The position numbers and the translations under genes were made by a program. A stretch of 64,000 nucleotides of DNA, taken from contig CAJMMN010000001.1 in NCBI GenBank assembly GCA_905214525.1, positions 152,849-216,848 on the forward strand. The letters run 5' to 3'. Under the pieces are notes generated by a model. The model saw only the letters and a program-made list of their open reading frames with translations. It had not been told where the DNA came from and did no database searches. This document shows, one piece after another, positions 1-9,458 of the stretch (the first letter of the stretch is position 1; every line of letters starts with the position of its first letter). This DNA comes from an uncultured bacterium. GTDB taxonomy: Bacteria; Actinomycetota; Coriobacteriia; Coriobacteriales; Coriobacteriaceae.

Positions 1-1
1 C

Positions 2-1603
<1,602 letters not shown>

Positions 1604-1605
1604 GG

Positions 1606-2547
1606 GTGCCGGCGAATAAGGAACATACCGAAGCTACTCCCTCGTCGCTCGCCGTGGCGGCGGGGGAGTATCTCGATTACCTCGCGGTCGAGCGGGGCTT
1701 GGCGCGCAACACGATTGTGGCCTATCGTCGTGACCTGACGACGTACTGCGCCTATCTGGAGCGGGCGGGTATTGTGTCTTTTGAAGAGGTGACCCGTCAG
1801 GTCGTGGGGGGCTTTGTCGCCGATCGCCGCGGCGGAGGCTATTCCGACGCCTCGGTGGAGCGCGCGCTTGCTGCCGTGAAGGGCCTGCATGCCTTTTTGG
1901 TGCGCGATGGGGCCGTGGCCCAAAACCCGACGGCGGCGTTGCGCCTGCCTAAAAAGGCTGAGCGTTTGCCGGAGTATCTATCGGTGGAGGATGTCTCGGC
2001 GCTGCTCGATCAAGACTTTCCCGAGGGCGAGATGGGACTGCGCGACCATGCCATCTTGGAAGTGCTCTACGGATGCGGTTTGCGTGTGAGTGAGCTGGTT
2101 GGGCTCGATGTGGGCGATATCCATATTGACGATGGCTTTGTACTCGTTCGCGGTAAGGGCTCAAAGGAACGCCTGTCCCCACTGGTGGGAAGCGCGGCGC
2201 GAGCTCTGACGCTCTATGTAACTGAGGGACGTTCTCGCTTGGCGGCCCATGCCCGCGGAACCGAGACCTCGGCGGTCTTTTTAAATAAGAACGGACGTCG
2301 CCTGTCGCGCCAGGCCGTGCATGCGATATGCGAGCGGTATGGGCGTCAGGTGGGGCTGGTGGGGCTCCATCCCCATACCTTGCGCCACTCCTTTGCCACC
2401 CACATGCTCGCGGGCGGTGCCGACCTGCGTGTGCTGCAGGAGATTTTGGGCCATGCCGATATTTCGACCACCCAGGTCTACACGCATGTCGACCGAACGC
2501 AACTGACCGAGGTCTATCTGGCGGCGCATCCGCTAGCACATCGCTAG
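1606..2547 (+). CDS. xerD: Tyrosine recombinase XerD-like
   Basis: Site-specific recombinase that resolves chromosome dimers at dif with a Xer partner. The protein is 313 residues from a GTG at 1606; the same frame stays open further 5' but only inside pyrG, and GTG two bases after the pyrG stop gives the normal Xer length. It has an N-terminal SAM-like core-binding domain (about residues 15-100) and a C-terminal catalytic domain with Arg160 (GLRVSEL), the His257-x-x-Arg260 pair (HTLRH) and nucleophile Tyr292 (TTQVYTH). Position between pyrG and the dcw cluster fits a housekeeping recombinase rather than a phage integrase. XerC and XerD are hard to tell apart by eye. Confidence 0.9.
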   Translation: MPANKEHTEATPSSLAVAAGEYLDYLAVERGLARNTIVAYRRDLTTYCAYLERAGIVSFEEVTRQVVGGFVADRRGGGYSDASVERALAAVKGLHAFLVRDGAVAQNPTAALRLPKKAERLPEYLSVEDVSALLDQDFPEGEMGLRDHAILEVLYGCGLRVSELVGLDVGDIHIDDGFVLVRGKGSKERLSPLVGSAARALTLYVTEGRSRLAAHARGTETSAVFLNKNGRRLSRQAVHAICERYGRQVGLVGLHPHTLRHSFATHMLAGGADLRVLQEILGHADISTTQVYTHVDRTQLTEVYLAAHPLAHR

Positions 2548-2582
2548 CACCTCGCTGACCTGCATATTTATAAATACTAAAG

Positions 2583-2650
2583 GGGACGGGCCCCAGATTG
2601 CCGAGACGCACTTTTGCGCGCATGGGCAATCTGGGGCTCGTCCCATTTTT
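2583..2650 (+). terminator. Intrinsic terminator after xerD
   Basis: A 20-bp stem (2583-2602 with 2625-2644, one G-U pair) encloses a 22-nt loop and is followed by a run of five T. It lies 36 bp after the xerD stop and would separate pyrG-xerD from the dcw promoter region. Confidence 0.7.
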
Positions 2651-2742
2651 CGCTAGACACCGACGCGGCGGTGGGCCGTGTGTACCGTGGGTGGGGGAGT
2701 TTGGGGGCGATGTGAACGGCGTGTAAAGGGACGTAAAAATCG

Positions 2743-2768
2743 CCTCAAGGTCAACTTGAAGGTTGAGG
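2743..2768. promoter_or_regulatory. MerR-like dyad upstream of mraZ
   Basis: The arms CCTCAA (2743-2748) and TTGAGG (2763-2768) enclose a second dyad CAAC...GTTG. The core TCAACTTGAAGGTT (2751-2764) recurs with one change upstream of ftsZ at 17275-17288. Dyads of this shape are typical of MerR-family operators; assignment to any regulator is inference. Confidence 0.4.
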
Positions 2769-2810
2769 TTCGCGGGCGTGGTTCTACAGGTGGCATCCCG
2801 CCTTTGCTGC

Positions 2811-2845
2811 AAACACAACATATTGTGTTTTCGAACATATGCTCG
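2811..2845. promoter_or_regulatory. Palindrome and SOS-like box upstream of mraZ
   Basis: Positions 2811-2830 form a dyad with perfect 8-bp arms (AAACACAA, TTGTGTTT). Right after it, CGAACATATGCTCG (2832-2845) matches the Gram-positive LexA box CGAACRNRYGTTCG at 13 of 14 positions. The 11-mer ACAACATATTG occurs at 2815 and again at 2856, flanking the box. Operator function is inferred from sequence only. Confidence 0.35.
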
Positions 2846-2864
2846 GGGGTGTTTTACAACATAT

Positions 2865-2925
2865 TGGGGGTGGAATGGTGGGGAGGGGTGGGGGAAGGGG
2901 TGGGGAAAGGTGTTGAAAAATGGGG
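2865..2925 (+). promoter_or_regulatory. Candidate MraZ operator (TGGGG repeats)
   Basis: TGGGG recurs at 2865, 2879, 2889, 2901 and 2921 in a purine-rich stretch ending about 85 bp before mraZ. MraZ represses its own operon by binding short direct repeats of TGGG type spaced about one helical turn apart, so this is a plausible autoregulatory site. The spacing is only partly regular. The full 2548-3009 gap otherwise holds the terminator and the two dyads upstream; I could not place a confident -35/-10 pair. Confidence 0.4.
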
Positions 2926-3009
2926 CGGTTCCCCATATTATTGATGACGTCGACAGGCGGGGTGGTTCCCCGCGTACGTGCCATCTGAGTAACCGAGGGG
3001 AGGGCGCAC

Positions 3010-3444
3010 ATGGGAATGACTGGTGCATACGAGCGCAATCTCGATGCAAAAGGTCGTCTGTCCCTGCCTGCACCCCTTCGCGAGGAGCTTGGAGAGCACG
3101 TTCGCGTGTTCAAAGCCCTGGATGTCGATGCTCTGTACGTGTTCTCTGCCGAGGCCTTCGATAAGTGGGTCGAAGGACTCTTCGCGGGTCGTGAGGGCCA
3201 CGAGGGTTTTAACCCGCGTGACATTAACGACCAGAAGCTCATGAGGGCGATCAACAAGCGCACCACGTCGATGGATGTGGACAGCGCCGGTCGTATCGGT
3301 CTTTCCGAGTCTCTCCGCAAGCAGGCGAACCTCGACCGCGAGGTCACGGTTGTGGGCAACTACGACCACCTTGAGGTTTGGGATCGCGCCGCGGCCGATG
3401 AGGACGATGACGATGAGGCCCTGCTGGACCTCTTCTTCTCGTAA
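3010..3444 (+). CDS. mraZ: Transcriptional regulator MraZ
   Basis: MraZ is the AbrB-fold DNA-binding repressor at the head of dcw clusters. The 144-residue product has the two tandem swapped-hairpin repeats: YERNLDAKGRLSLPAPLRE near the N-terminus and a second with MDVDSAGRIGLSESL around residues 87-101. The start at 3010 follows GAGGGGAGGG; an in-frame ATG at 3016 is possible. The C-terminus carries an acidic run (DEDDDDEALLDLF), longer than in many homologues. It leads the cluster, 20 bp before rsmH, and probably controls it through the TGGGG repeats upstream. Confidence 0.96.
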   Translation: MGMTGAYERNLDAKGRLSLPAPLREELGEHVRVFKALDVDALYVFSAEAFDKWVEGLFAGREGHEGFNPRDINDQKLMRAINKRTTSMDVDSAGRIGLSESLRKQANLDREVTVVGNYDHLEVWDRAAADEDDDDEALLDLFFS

Positions 3445-3464
3445 GGGCAAGGCACGGGTAACGG

Positions 3465-4430
3465 ATGGAGCGTGGGATCTTGACACAAGAATATCGGCAT
3501 GAACCTGTCATGCTCGGCGAAGTGCTTGAGTCGCTGCAGCTAAAGAGCGGCTCCGTTGTCTGCGATTGCACCCTTGGCGGTGCCGGCCATTCGGTAAAGA
3601 TGGCCGCACAGGTGGGGGAGACGGGCCTTTTGCTCGGCGTCGATCAGGACGACATGGCCCTCGAGGCCGCTGGCGCCCGTCTGGACCGCGAGGTTCCCGG
3701 CGTTCCGCACCAGCTGCTGAAGGGCAACTTCGGCGACTTGGACGAGCTGCTTTGCTCGGCCGAGGTGCCCGGGGTCGATGGCTTCCTGTTCGATTTGGGC
3801 GTTTCGTCACCGCAACTCGATATCCCTGGCAGGGGCTTTTCGTATAACGAGGACGCCCCATTGGACATGCGGATGGATCCGGGCAATAACACCTTAAACG
3901 CAGCTGAGGTCATCAACACCTATAACGAACACGACCTCGCCCGGATTCTACGCGTCTACGGCGAAGAGAAGTTCGCCTCGCAGATCGCGCGCGAGATCGT
4001 GCGCCGCCGCGAGCAAGAACCGATCGAAACCACCGGCCAATTTGTCGAGATCATCAAGGCGGGTATCCCGGCTGCCGCTCGTCGGCATGGTGGACACCCG
4101 GCCAAGAAAAGTTTCCAGGCCATTCGCATCGAGGTCAATCACGAGCTCGATGTGCTCGAACGAGGGCTTGATGCCGCCACCAGGTGGCTCAACCCGGGCG
4201 GACGTATCTGCGTCATTTCGTATCACTCGCTCGAGGACCGTATCGTAAAGAACCACTTTAAGGAGATGAGCCAGGGGTGCACGTGTCCGCCGGAGATTCC
4301 GGTGTGCGTGTGCGGCAACGTGCCGATACTCAAGGTCATCACCCGCAAACCCCTGGTTGCCCAGCCTGATGAGGTTGAGCGCAACCCTCGGGCGAGATCA
4401 GCCAAAATCCGCGTGGCGCAGCGTCTGTAG
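3465..4430 (+). CDS. rsmH: 16S rRNA m4C1402 methyltransferase RsmH
   Basis: S-adenosylmethionine-dependent methyltransferase that N4-methylates C1402 in the ribosomal P site; formerly MraW. The 321-residue protein has the HEPVML start region, the SAM-binding segment CTLGGAGHS, the family motif DLGVSSPQLD near residue 112 and SYHSLEDR near the C-terminus. I use the ATG at 3465; an in-frame TTG at 3480 with GGAGCGTGGG upstream is an alternative that would remove five residues. A Cys-rich segment (CTCPPEIPVCVC, about residues 273-284) is present. It lies directly downstream of mraZ, the usual arrangement. Confidence 0.96.
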   Translation: MERGILTQEYRHEPVMLGEVLESLQLKSGSVVCDCTLGGAGHSVKMAAQVGETGLLLGVDQDDMALEAAGARLDREVPGVPHQLLKGNFGDLDELLCSAEVPGVDGFLFDLGVSSPQLDIPGRGFSYNEDAPLDMRMDPGNNTLNAAEVINTYNEHDLARILRVYGEEKFASQIAREIVRRREQEPIETTGQFVEIIKAGIPAAARRHGGHPAKKSFQAIRIEVNHELDVLERGLDAATRWLNPGGRICVISYHSLEDRIVKNHFKEMSQGCTCPPEIPVCVCGNVPILKVITRKPLVAQPDEVERNPRARSAKIRVAQRL

Positions 4431-4520
4431 GCGCGACCGCGCGATATTGGACCTCCCGCTCGCACCATAAACGAAGCTTAAACACACTACCAACGTACTC
4501 GGGATGGGAGGCGGCATATC

Positions 4521-4991
4521 ATGGGCTACAACACTTCAAACGCAGCACTCGCCTATGATATGAACGCCATGCCCGCCTATCGTGAGACGCCGCAGGCCCC
4601 CGTTGCTCCCCGTGAGCAGCGCACGCCGCGCTTTGATGTCTACACGGGCGCGGGCCGTCAGGCAAACCAGGCGGTAAGCCCGGTTTTCATGAGCGTTCTT
4701 AAAACGTTTTGCATCATTGCGGCTATCTTCATGACGATCGGCGTCGCCCGCGTGGCGCTCGCCGGCGTTACGGCCCAGGTGCTCAACAGCAACGCCGAGC
4801 TTACCAACACGCTCGAAAAGGCGACCGATGAGAGCTCCGACCTGGAGGTCATGCATTCGGTCTATGGCGCCGACACGCGCATTCGCGACCTTGCGGGCGC
4901 TTATGGCATGGTGGAGCCCAGCGAGAGCGTTACACTTGACTTTTCGCAGGATGCAGCCGCGGGCGCCAACGCGACCGCGACCGCTCAGTAG
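4521..4991 (+). CDS. FtsL-like divisome membrane protein
   Basis: A 156-residue bitopic protein in the ftsL slot between rsmH and ftsI. It has a cytoplasmic Pro/Arg-containing N-terminus (about 1-55), one membrane helix (about 60-82, around FCIIAAIFMTIGVARVAL) and an extracytoplasmic helical stretch (about 83-125) that could form the FtsL coiled coil with a FtsB/DivIC partner. FtsL proteins diverge strongly, so the call rests on topology, size and position. The C-terminal tail is Ala/Thr-rich and probably disordered. The ATG at 4521 follows GGGAGGCGG. Confidence 0.7.
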   Translation: MGYNTSNAALAYDMNAMPAYRETPQAPVAPREQRTPRFDVYTGAGRQANQAVSPVFMSVLKTFCIIAAIFMTIGVARVALAGVTAQVLNSNAELTNTLEKATDESSDLEVMHSVYGADTRIRDLAGAYGMVEPSESVTLDFSQDAAAGANATATAQ

Positions 4992-5008
4992 CAAGACGGT
5001 AGCTGAGT

Positions 5009-6874
5009 ATGACAAATGACTATCGCCGCGGTTCCGATGGGGGCCGCGGTTCTGGACGTCCCTCGTCGCGGGGGCGTTCTGGTTATCAAGGAACGGGTCG
5101 GCAATCTTACAACGCCGGGCAGTCCCGTGGCAACGACCCGGCGTCGCGACTTTGCGGCTCGGGCGGCCCCCAAGTGCATAACACCAGGTCGCGCAAGAGT
5201 TCGTCGACCGAATGGCTCACAGGCACGCCTCTGCCTCGCCGCAAAGCCGTCATGGGCTTCATTGGGCTTGGCTTGGGCTTGGGCGTCTTTCGCCTTGCCG
5301 ACTATCAAATTGTCGAAGCCGATAAACTGCGCGAGCGTGCCGATGCGCGCCGACTGCTTGCGCAGACCCTCTATGCCAAACGCGGTACCATCTACGACCG
5401 CAACGGTAACGTGCTGGCGTCGTCGGTCGAATGTCGCAACATCGCCGTGAACCCGCAGCTTGTCGAGGATGTTGACAAGACGGTGTCGGCGCTGGTCAAG
5501 GCAACTGGAATCGATAAAAAGACCTGCCGCAAGCTCGTTGAGTCCGATGGAACCTGGGTGTATATCAAGCGCCAGGTGGACGAAGACGATGCTGCGGCGC
5601 TGGAGAAGAAGAACCTGCCCGGCGTGCTTTTTGAGCAGGCTATGAAGCGCGTATATCCATACGGCAATCTGGCATCGCAGGTGCTGGGTGTAGTGAATGT
5701 AGACAACGACGGCTTGACGGGTCTCGAAAAGCAATACAACAAGCTTCTGACCGGTACGAACGGTTCTCTCGTACGCGAACGCGCGAGGGACGGCAGCTAT
5801 ATCGCGGGCGGTGCCTATAAAAAGGTGGCTGCGGTCGACGGCGTTGATATCGTGACGACGCTCGACGTCAATATCCAGCGTGCGGCCGAGGATGCCCTGG
5901 CAGAGGCTGTCGAGAAGACTAAGGCCAAGAACGGCTCGGCTTTGGTCACCGACCCCACGACCGGTGAAATTCTCGCTGCTTGCTCGTACCCGACTTACGA
6001 CCAGACCGATCTGGAAAACGCCAAGACCGAGGATATGAACCTGCGCCTGGTCACCGACGCCTACGAGCCCGGCTCGGTCTTTAAGACGCTCGTGGCGGGC
6101 GCCGGCTTCGACTTGGGTGTCGTGCGGTCGAGTACGTCGTTTGAGGTGCCGGCGAGCATCAAGGTGGGCGACGATACCGTCACCGATGCCGACAAGCGCG
6201 ACTATGCCATGACCATGGATGTGCGCGAGATGATGCGCCGTTCGTCCAACGTGGGCTTTGTCCTGGTGGGGCGCAAGATCGGTGCTGACGACTTTGCCGC
6301 CTATGTGGACAAGTGGGGCATCGGTCATAGCTCCGGTGTCGATTTTCCGGGCGAGAGCCTGGGCATCGTCAAGGAGCGTGACCAGTATGACGGCGCCACG
6401 CTGGGCTCGATGAGCTTTGGACAGGCGCTGTCTGTCTCGCCGATTGAGATCGCACGTGCCGTGGGCGGCATCGCCAACGGCGGCGTGATGATGACCCCGC
6501 ACTTCTATAAGTCCAGCAAAGGTGACGAGAAGGACTGGGGCGAAGGCGAGCGCGCGATTTCGGAGGATGCCGCATCCCAGGTGACATCGTGCATGCAGAC
6601 GGTCGTGTCGGAGGGAACGGGCGTTGGCGGCGCGGTTGACGGCTATGACGTGGCGGGTAAGACCGGTACGGCCGAACGTGCCGACGAGAACGGCGGCTAC
6701 CTCAAGGAGAACTACATGTCGTCCTTTATGGGCTTTGCACCGGCACAATCGCCCAAGGTGCTGTGCTATATCACGCTCGACGGAACGCCGAGCGGCTCAG
6801 ATGCCGCTGCGGTTCCGTTCCAGTTCATTATGGCCAACGCGCTCGACGTGCTGGGTATCCCGCACACGAAGTAG
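5009..6874 (+). CDS. ftsI: Septal peptidoglycan transpeptidase (class B PBP, FtsI/PBP3)
   Basis: Class B penicillin-binding protein that cross-links septal peptidoglycan with FtsW. The 621 residues comprise a long basic, Gly/Arg/Ser-rich cytoplasmic tail (1-78), one membrane helix (about 80-98), a dimerisation domain beginning at the RGTIYDRNG motif (125-133), and a transpeptidase domain with S356-x-x-K359 (SVFK), S412-S-N414 and K551-T-G553. All three catalytic motifs are intact. The ribosome binding site before the ATG at 5009 is weak, and the gene starts 17 bp after the ftsL-like stop. No PASTA domains are present, so it is FtsI-like rather than SpoVD/PBP2x-like. Confidence 0.93.
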   Translation: MTNDYRRGSDGGRGSGRPSSRGRSGYQGTGRQSYNAGQSRGNDPASRLCGSGGPQVHNTRSRKSSSTEWLTGTPLPRRKAVMGFIGLGLGLGVFRLADYQIVEADKLRERADARRLLAQTLYAKRGTIYDRNGNVLASSVECRNIAVNPQLVEDVDKTVSALVKATGIDKKTCRKLVESDGTWVYIKRQVDEDDAAALEKKNLPGVLFEQAMKRVYPYGNLASQVLGVVNVDNDGLTGLEKQYNKLLTGTNGSLVRERARDGSYIAGGAYKKVAAVDGVDIVTTLDVNIQRAAEDALAEAVEKTKAKNGSALVTDPTTGEILAACSYPTYDQTDLENAKTEDMNLRLVTDAYEPGSVFKTLVAGAGFDLGVVRSSTSFEVPASIKVGDDTVTDADKRDYAMTMDVREMMRRSSNVGFVLVGRKIGADDFAAYVDKWGIGHSSGVDFPGESLGIVKERDQYDGATLGSMSFGQALSVSPIEIARAVGGIANGGVMMTPHFYKSSKGDEKDWGEGERAISEDAASQVTSCMQTVVSEGTGVGGAVDGYDVAGKTGTAERADENGGYLKENYMSSFMGFAPAQSPKVLCYITLDGTPSGSDAAAVPFQFIMANALDVLGIPHTK

Positions 6875-7001
6875 GGGGTTACAATCTTTGGGGCGTGGTT
6901 TGTTGTCCCATATGAGGGGTGTTCACATGCCCTGCACCACGCATACGCGGCGCTGGGATACAATACGCCGATAGCATTATTAGGTTTACAGGGGAGCTGC
7001 A

Positions 7002-8426
7002 ATGATAGAGATCGCCGTCAACAACCTCGCGGCCGCAACAGGGGCCCGAACCGTGACGGGAGAAGCCGATCGGGTATGCCGCGGGTGCGTTATCGACTCG
7101 CGCCAGGTCGAGGAAGGGACGATTTTCGTCGCCTTTCCCGGTGAAAACGTCGACGGCAATGATTTTGCTTCCCGTGCCGTCCAGTCGGGTGCCGGCGCCG
7201 TCGTGATGACGCGTGAGCCCGAGGCCGAGCTGGTCTCGCTGGCGCAGGACAAGGGCTGTGCCATCTTGCTGACCGATGATCCCGAGGAGTTTCTGCTGCG
7301 TTTGGCGCATGCGTATCGCCTGGAGCTTGGCTGCCTGGTCGTTGGCATTACCGGTTCCATCGGCAAGACGACGACCAAGGACGTGCTCGCCGCTGTGCTC
7401 GCCAAGCGCTATCGTGTCTGGGCCACCAAGGGCAATTTCAATAACCTGATCGGCATGCCGCTCACGGTGCTTTCCGCTCCGGCCGATACCGAGGTCCTGG
7501 TGCTCGAGATGGGCATGAACCATTTCCACGAGATCGAGCGCCTGTCTCAGTCTGCCAATCCCAACCTTGCCATCGTGAGCAAGATCGGCACCTCTCATAT
7601 CGGCATTTTGGGCAGCCGCGAGAACATCGCCCGCGCTAAGGCCGAGATTGTCCAGGGTATGTGCGCCGCCGGCGACTTCTTGCCGCTGCTGGTTTTGGGC
7701 GGTGAGGACGACTTTACGCCGTTCATTCGCGATACGTTCGCCCAGCCTGCTGGTATCGATGTGATGCTGGCCGGCGTCTCGGACGATGATGAGGTCCGTG
7801 CCCGCGACGTTCGAGCTGATGACGAGGGCCGTCCGGTCTTTACGCTCGATTTTGGTCAGGGCGAGACGATCGATACCATGCTTGCCATCCCCGGCGTGCA
7901 GTCCGTTCCTAATGCCGTTAAGGCTGCCGCGGTTGCCTATCGCCTGGGCGTGACGCCCGAGCAGATCGATGCTGCCTTTAGGGGCCTCACGATCACCGGT
8001 CACCGCCAGGAGATCAAGCGCGCCAAGAGCGGTGCCCGCGTCATCGATGACTCCTATAACGCCAGCGCCGAATCGATGGCGGCCGGTCTCGATCTGCTGT
8101 GCTCGCTTTCGTGCACGGGGTCTCGCATGGCGATCCTGGGCGAGATGGGCGAGATGGGCGATGAGGCTCCTCGCATGCATGAGCTCGTGGGCGCCTATGC
8201 CGCCGCCAAGAAGCTCGACATGCTGGCGTGCGTGGGTGGTGAGCTGGCCCAGCTTATGGCCGATGCCGCACGCATGATGGGCATGGACGAGGACCGCATC
8301 CAGGTGTTCTCCGATTATCAGCAGGTGCTCGACCGCATGGGCGGCGCGCTTGAAAAACATGATGTTGTACTGGTCAAGGGTTCCCGCTTTGTTGAGCTCG
8401 ACCGCTTTGTGGAAGGTGTGTGCTAG
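7002..8426 (+). CDS. murF: UDP-MurNAc-tripeptide:D-Ala-D-Ala ligase MurF
   Basis: ATP-dependent ligase that adds D-Ala-D-Ala to UDP-MurNAc-tripeptide, the last cytoplasmic amino acid addition. The 474 residues show the Mur ligase architecture: N-terminal substrate domain with CVIDSRQVEEGTIFVAF, a central ATPase with the P-loop GITGSIGKTTTK (about 115-126) and the MurF-typical KGNFNNLIGMPLTVL, and a C-terminal domain with DDSYNASAESM. A 127-bp gap after ftsI replaces the murE found in many clusters; this product reads as MurF, not MurE. The start follows AGGGGAGCTGCA. Confidence 0.95.
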   Translation: MIEIAVNNLAAATGARTVTGEADRVCRGCVIDSRQVEEGTIFVAFPGENVDGNDFASRAVQSGAGAVVMTREPEAELVSLAQDKGCAILLTDDPEEFLLRLAHAYRLELGCLVVGITGSIGKTTTKDVLAAVLAKRYRVWATKGNFNNLIGMPLTVLSAPADTEVLVLEMGMNHFHEIERLSQSANPNLAIVSKIGTSHIGILGSRENIARAKAEIVQGMCAAGDFLPLLVLGGEDDFTPFIRDTFAQPAGIDVMLAGVSDDDEVRARDVRADDEGRPVFTLDFGQGETIDTMLAIPGVQSVPNAVKAAAVAYRLGVTPEQIDAAFRGLTITGHRQEIKRAKSGARVIDDSYNASAESMAAGLDLLCSLSCTGSRMAILGEMGEMGDEAPRMHELVGAYAAAKKLDMLACVGGELAQLMADAARMMGMDEDRIQVFSDYQQVLDRMGGALEKHDVVLVKGSRFVELDRFVEGVC

Positions 8427-8429
8427 CCC

Positions 8430-9449
8430 ATGTTCGGCAATCCCTCGTATCCAACGTATCAGGCTTTTTTGGGGCTTGGCATCGCCGCAGCCATTGCGCT
8501 GCTGCTCATGCCGTGGTGGATCAAGCTGCTCAAGGTCGAGGGTATCGGCCAGCAGGTTCGTGCCGACGGCCCCAAGCGTCATTTGGTTAAGCAGGGAACG
8601 CCCACCATGGGTGGCGTTGTCATCCTCGTCGCGATCTCGCTGACCTGCCTGCTGATGGGCAAGCTCACCACCGAGCTCGTACTCGTACTGCTCGCCACGC
8701 TGGCGACCGGCGTGCTGGGCCTGATCGACGACCTGACCTCCGTTACGCATGGGCGCTCGCTCGGTCTGACGCCTCATGCCAAGATGATCGGCCTAACCAT
8801 TATCTGTGTCACCTTTACGGTACTTGCCGTCAACTGGTGCGGCGTCGCCCCCGAGATTCGTTTTCCCGGTGGGTTGACGATCGACCTTGGCGTGCTTTCG
8901 ACCACCATCTGCGGCTATTCGTTCCCGTGGCTCTATATTGTCTTTTGCTGGCTGATGATTGCCGGTCTTTCTAATGCCGTGAACCTGACCGATGGCCTTG
9001 ACGGTCTTGCTGGCGGCACCTCCATGATCGCCATGCTCGCCATGGCTGCCATGGCGTTTTTGCACGGAGACGTGAACCTGTCCATCTTCTGTACCGCGTG
9101 TGCCGGTGCCTGCTTGGGCTTTCTGTGGTTCAACTGCTATCCGGCGAGCATCTTTATGGGCGATACCGGCTCGCTTGCTCTGGGCGCCGCGTTTGCCTGC
9201 ACGTCCATCATGACCAACACCGAGGTCGTCTCCCTCATCATCGGCGGCCTGTTTATCGTTGAGACCCTGTCGGTCATGATTCAGGTTGTCTACTTCCATT
9301 TTACGCACAAGCGCGTCTTCCTTATGGCGCCCATCCATCATCATTTCGAAAAGAAGGGCTGGGCCGAGACCAAGGTCGTCATCCGTTTTTGGATTATCGC
9401 TGCGGCCTTTGGTGCCGTTGGCCTTGCTCTGTTCTTCCAGTTGGGATAG
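8430..9449 (+). CDS. mraY: Phospho-MurNAc-pentapeptide transferase MraY
   Basis: Integral membrane enzyme that transfers phospho-MurNAc-pentapeptide to undecaprenyl phosphate, making lipid I. The 339-residue protein has about ten hydrophobic helices and the family motifs: PTMGGVV early, the Asp-rich LGLIDDLT, NLTDGLDGLAGG mid-protein, GDTGSLALG, and the MAPIHHHFEKKGW loop with the HHH triad. It begins three bases after the murF stop and uses the GGAAGG at the end of murF as a ribosome site, so the two genes are coupled. Confidence 0.97.
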   Translation: MFGNPSYPTYQAFLGLGIAAAIALLLMPWWIKLLKVEGIGQQVRADGPKRHLVKQGTPTMGGVVILVAISLTCLLMGKLTTELVLVLLATLATGVLGLIDDLTSVTHGRSLGLTPHAKMIGLTIICVTFTVLAVNWCGVAPEIRFPGGLTIDLGVLSTTICGYSFPWLYIVFCWLMIAGLSNAVNLTDGLDGLAGGTSMIAMLAMAAMAFLHGDVNLSIFCTACAGACLGFLWFNCYPASIFMGDTGSLALGAAFACTSIMTNTEVVSLIIGGLFIVETLSVMIQVVYFHFTHKRVFLMAPIHHHFEKKGWAETKVVIRFWIIAAAFGAVGLALFFQLG

Positions 9450-9458
9450 TGGTCTTTC

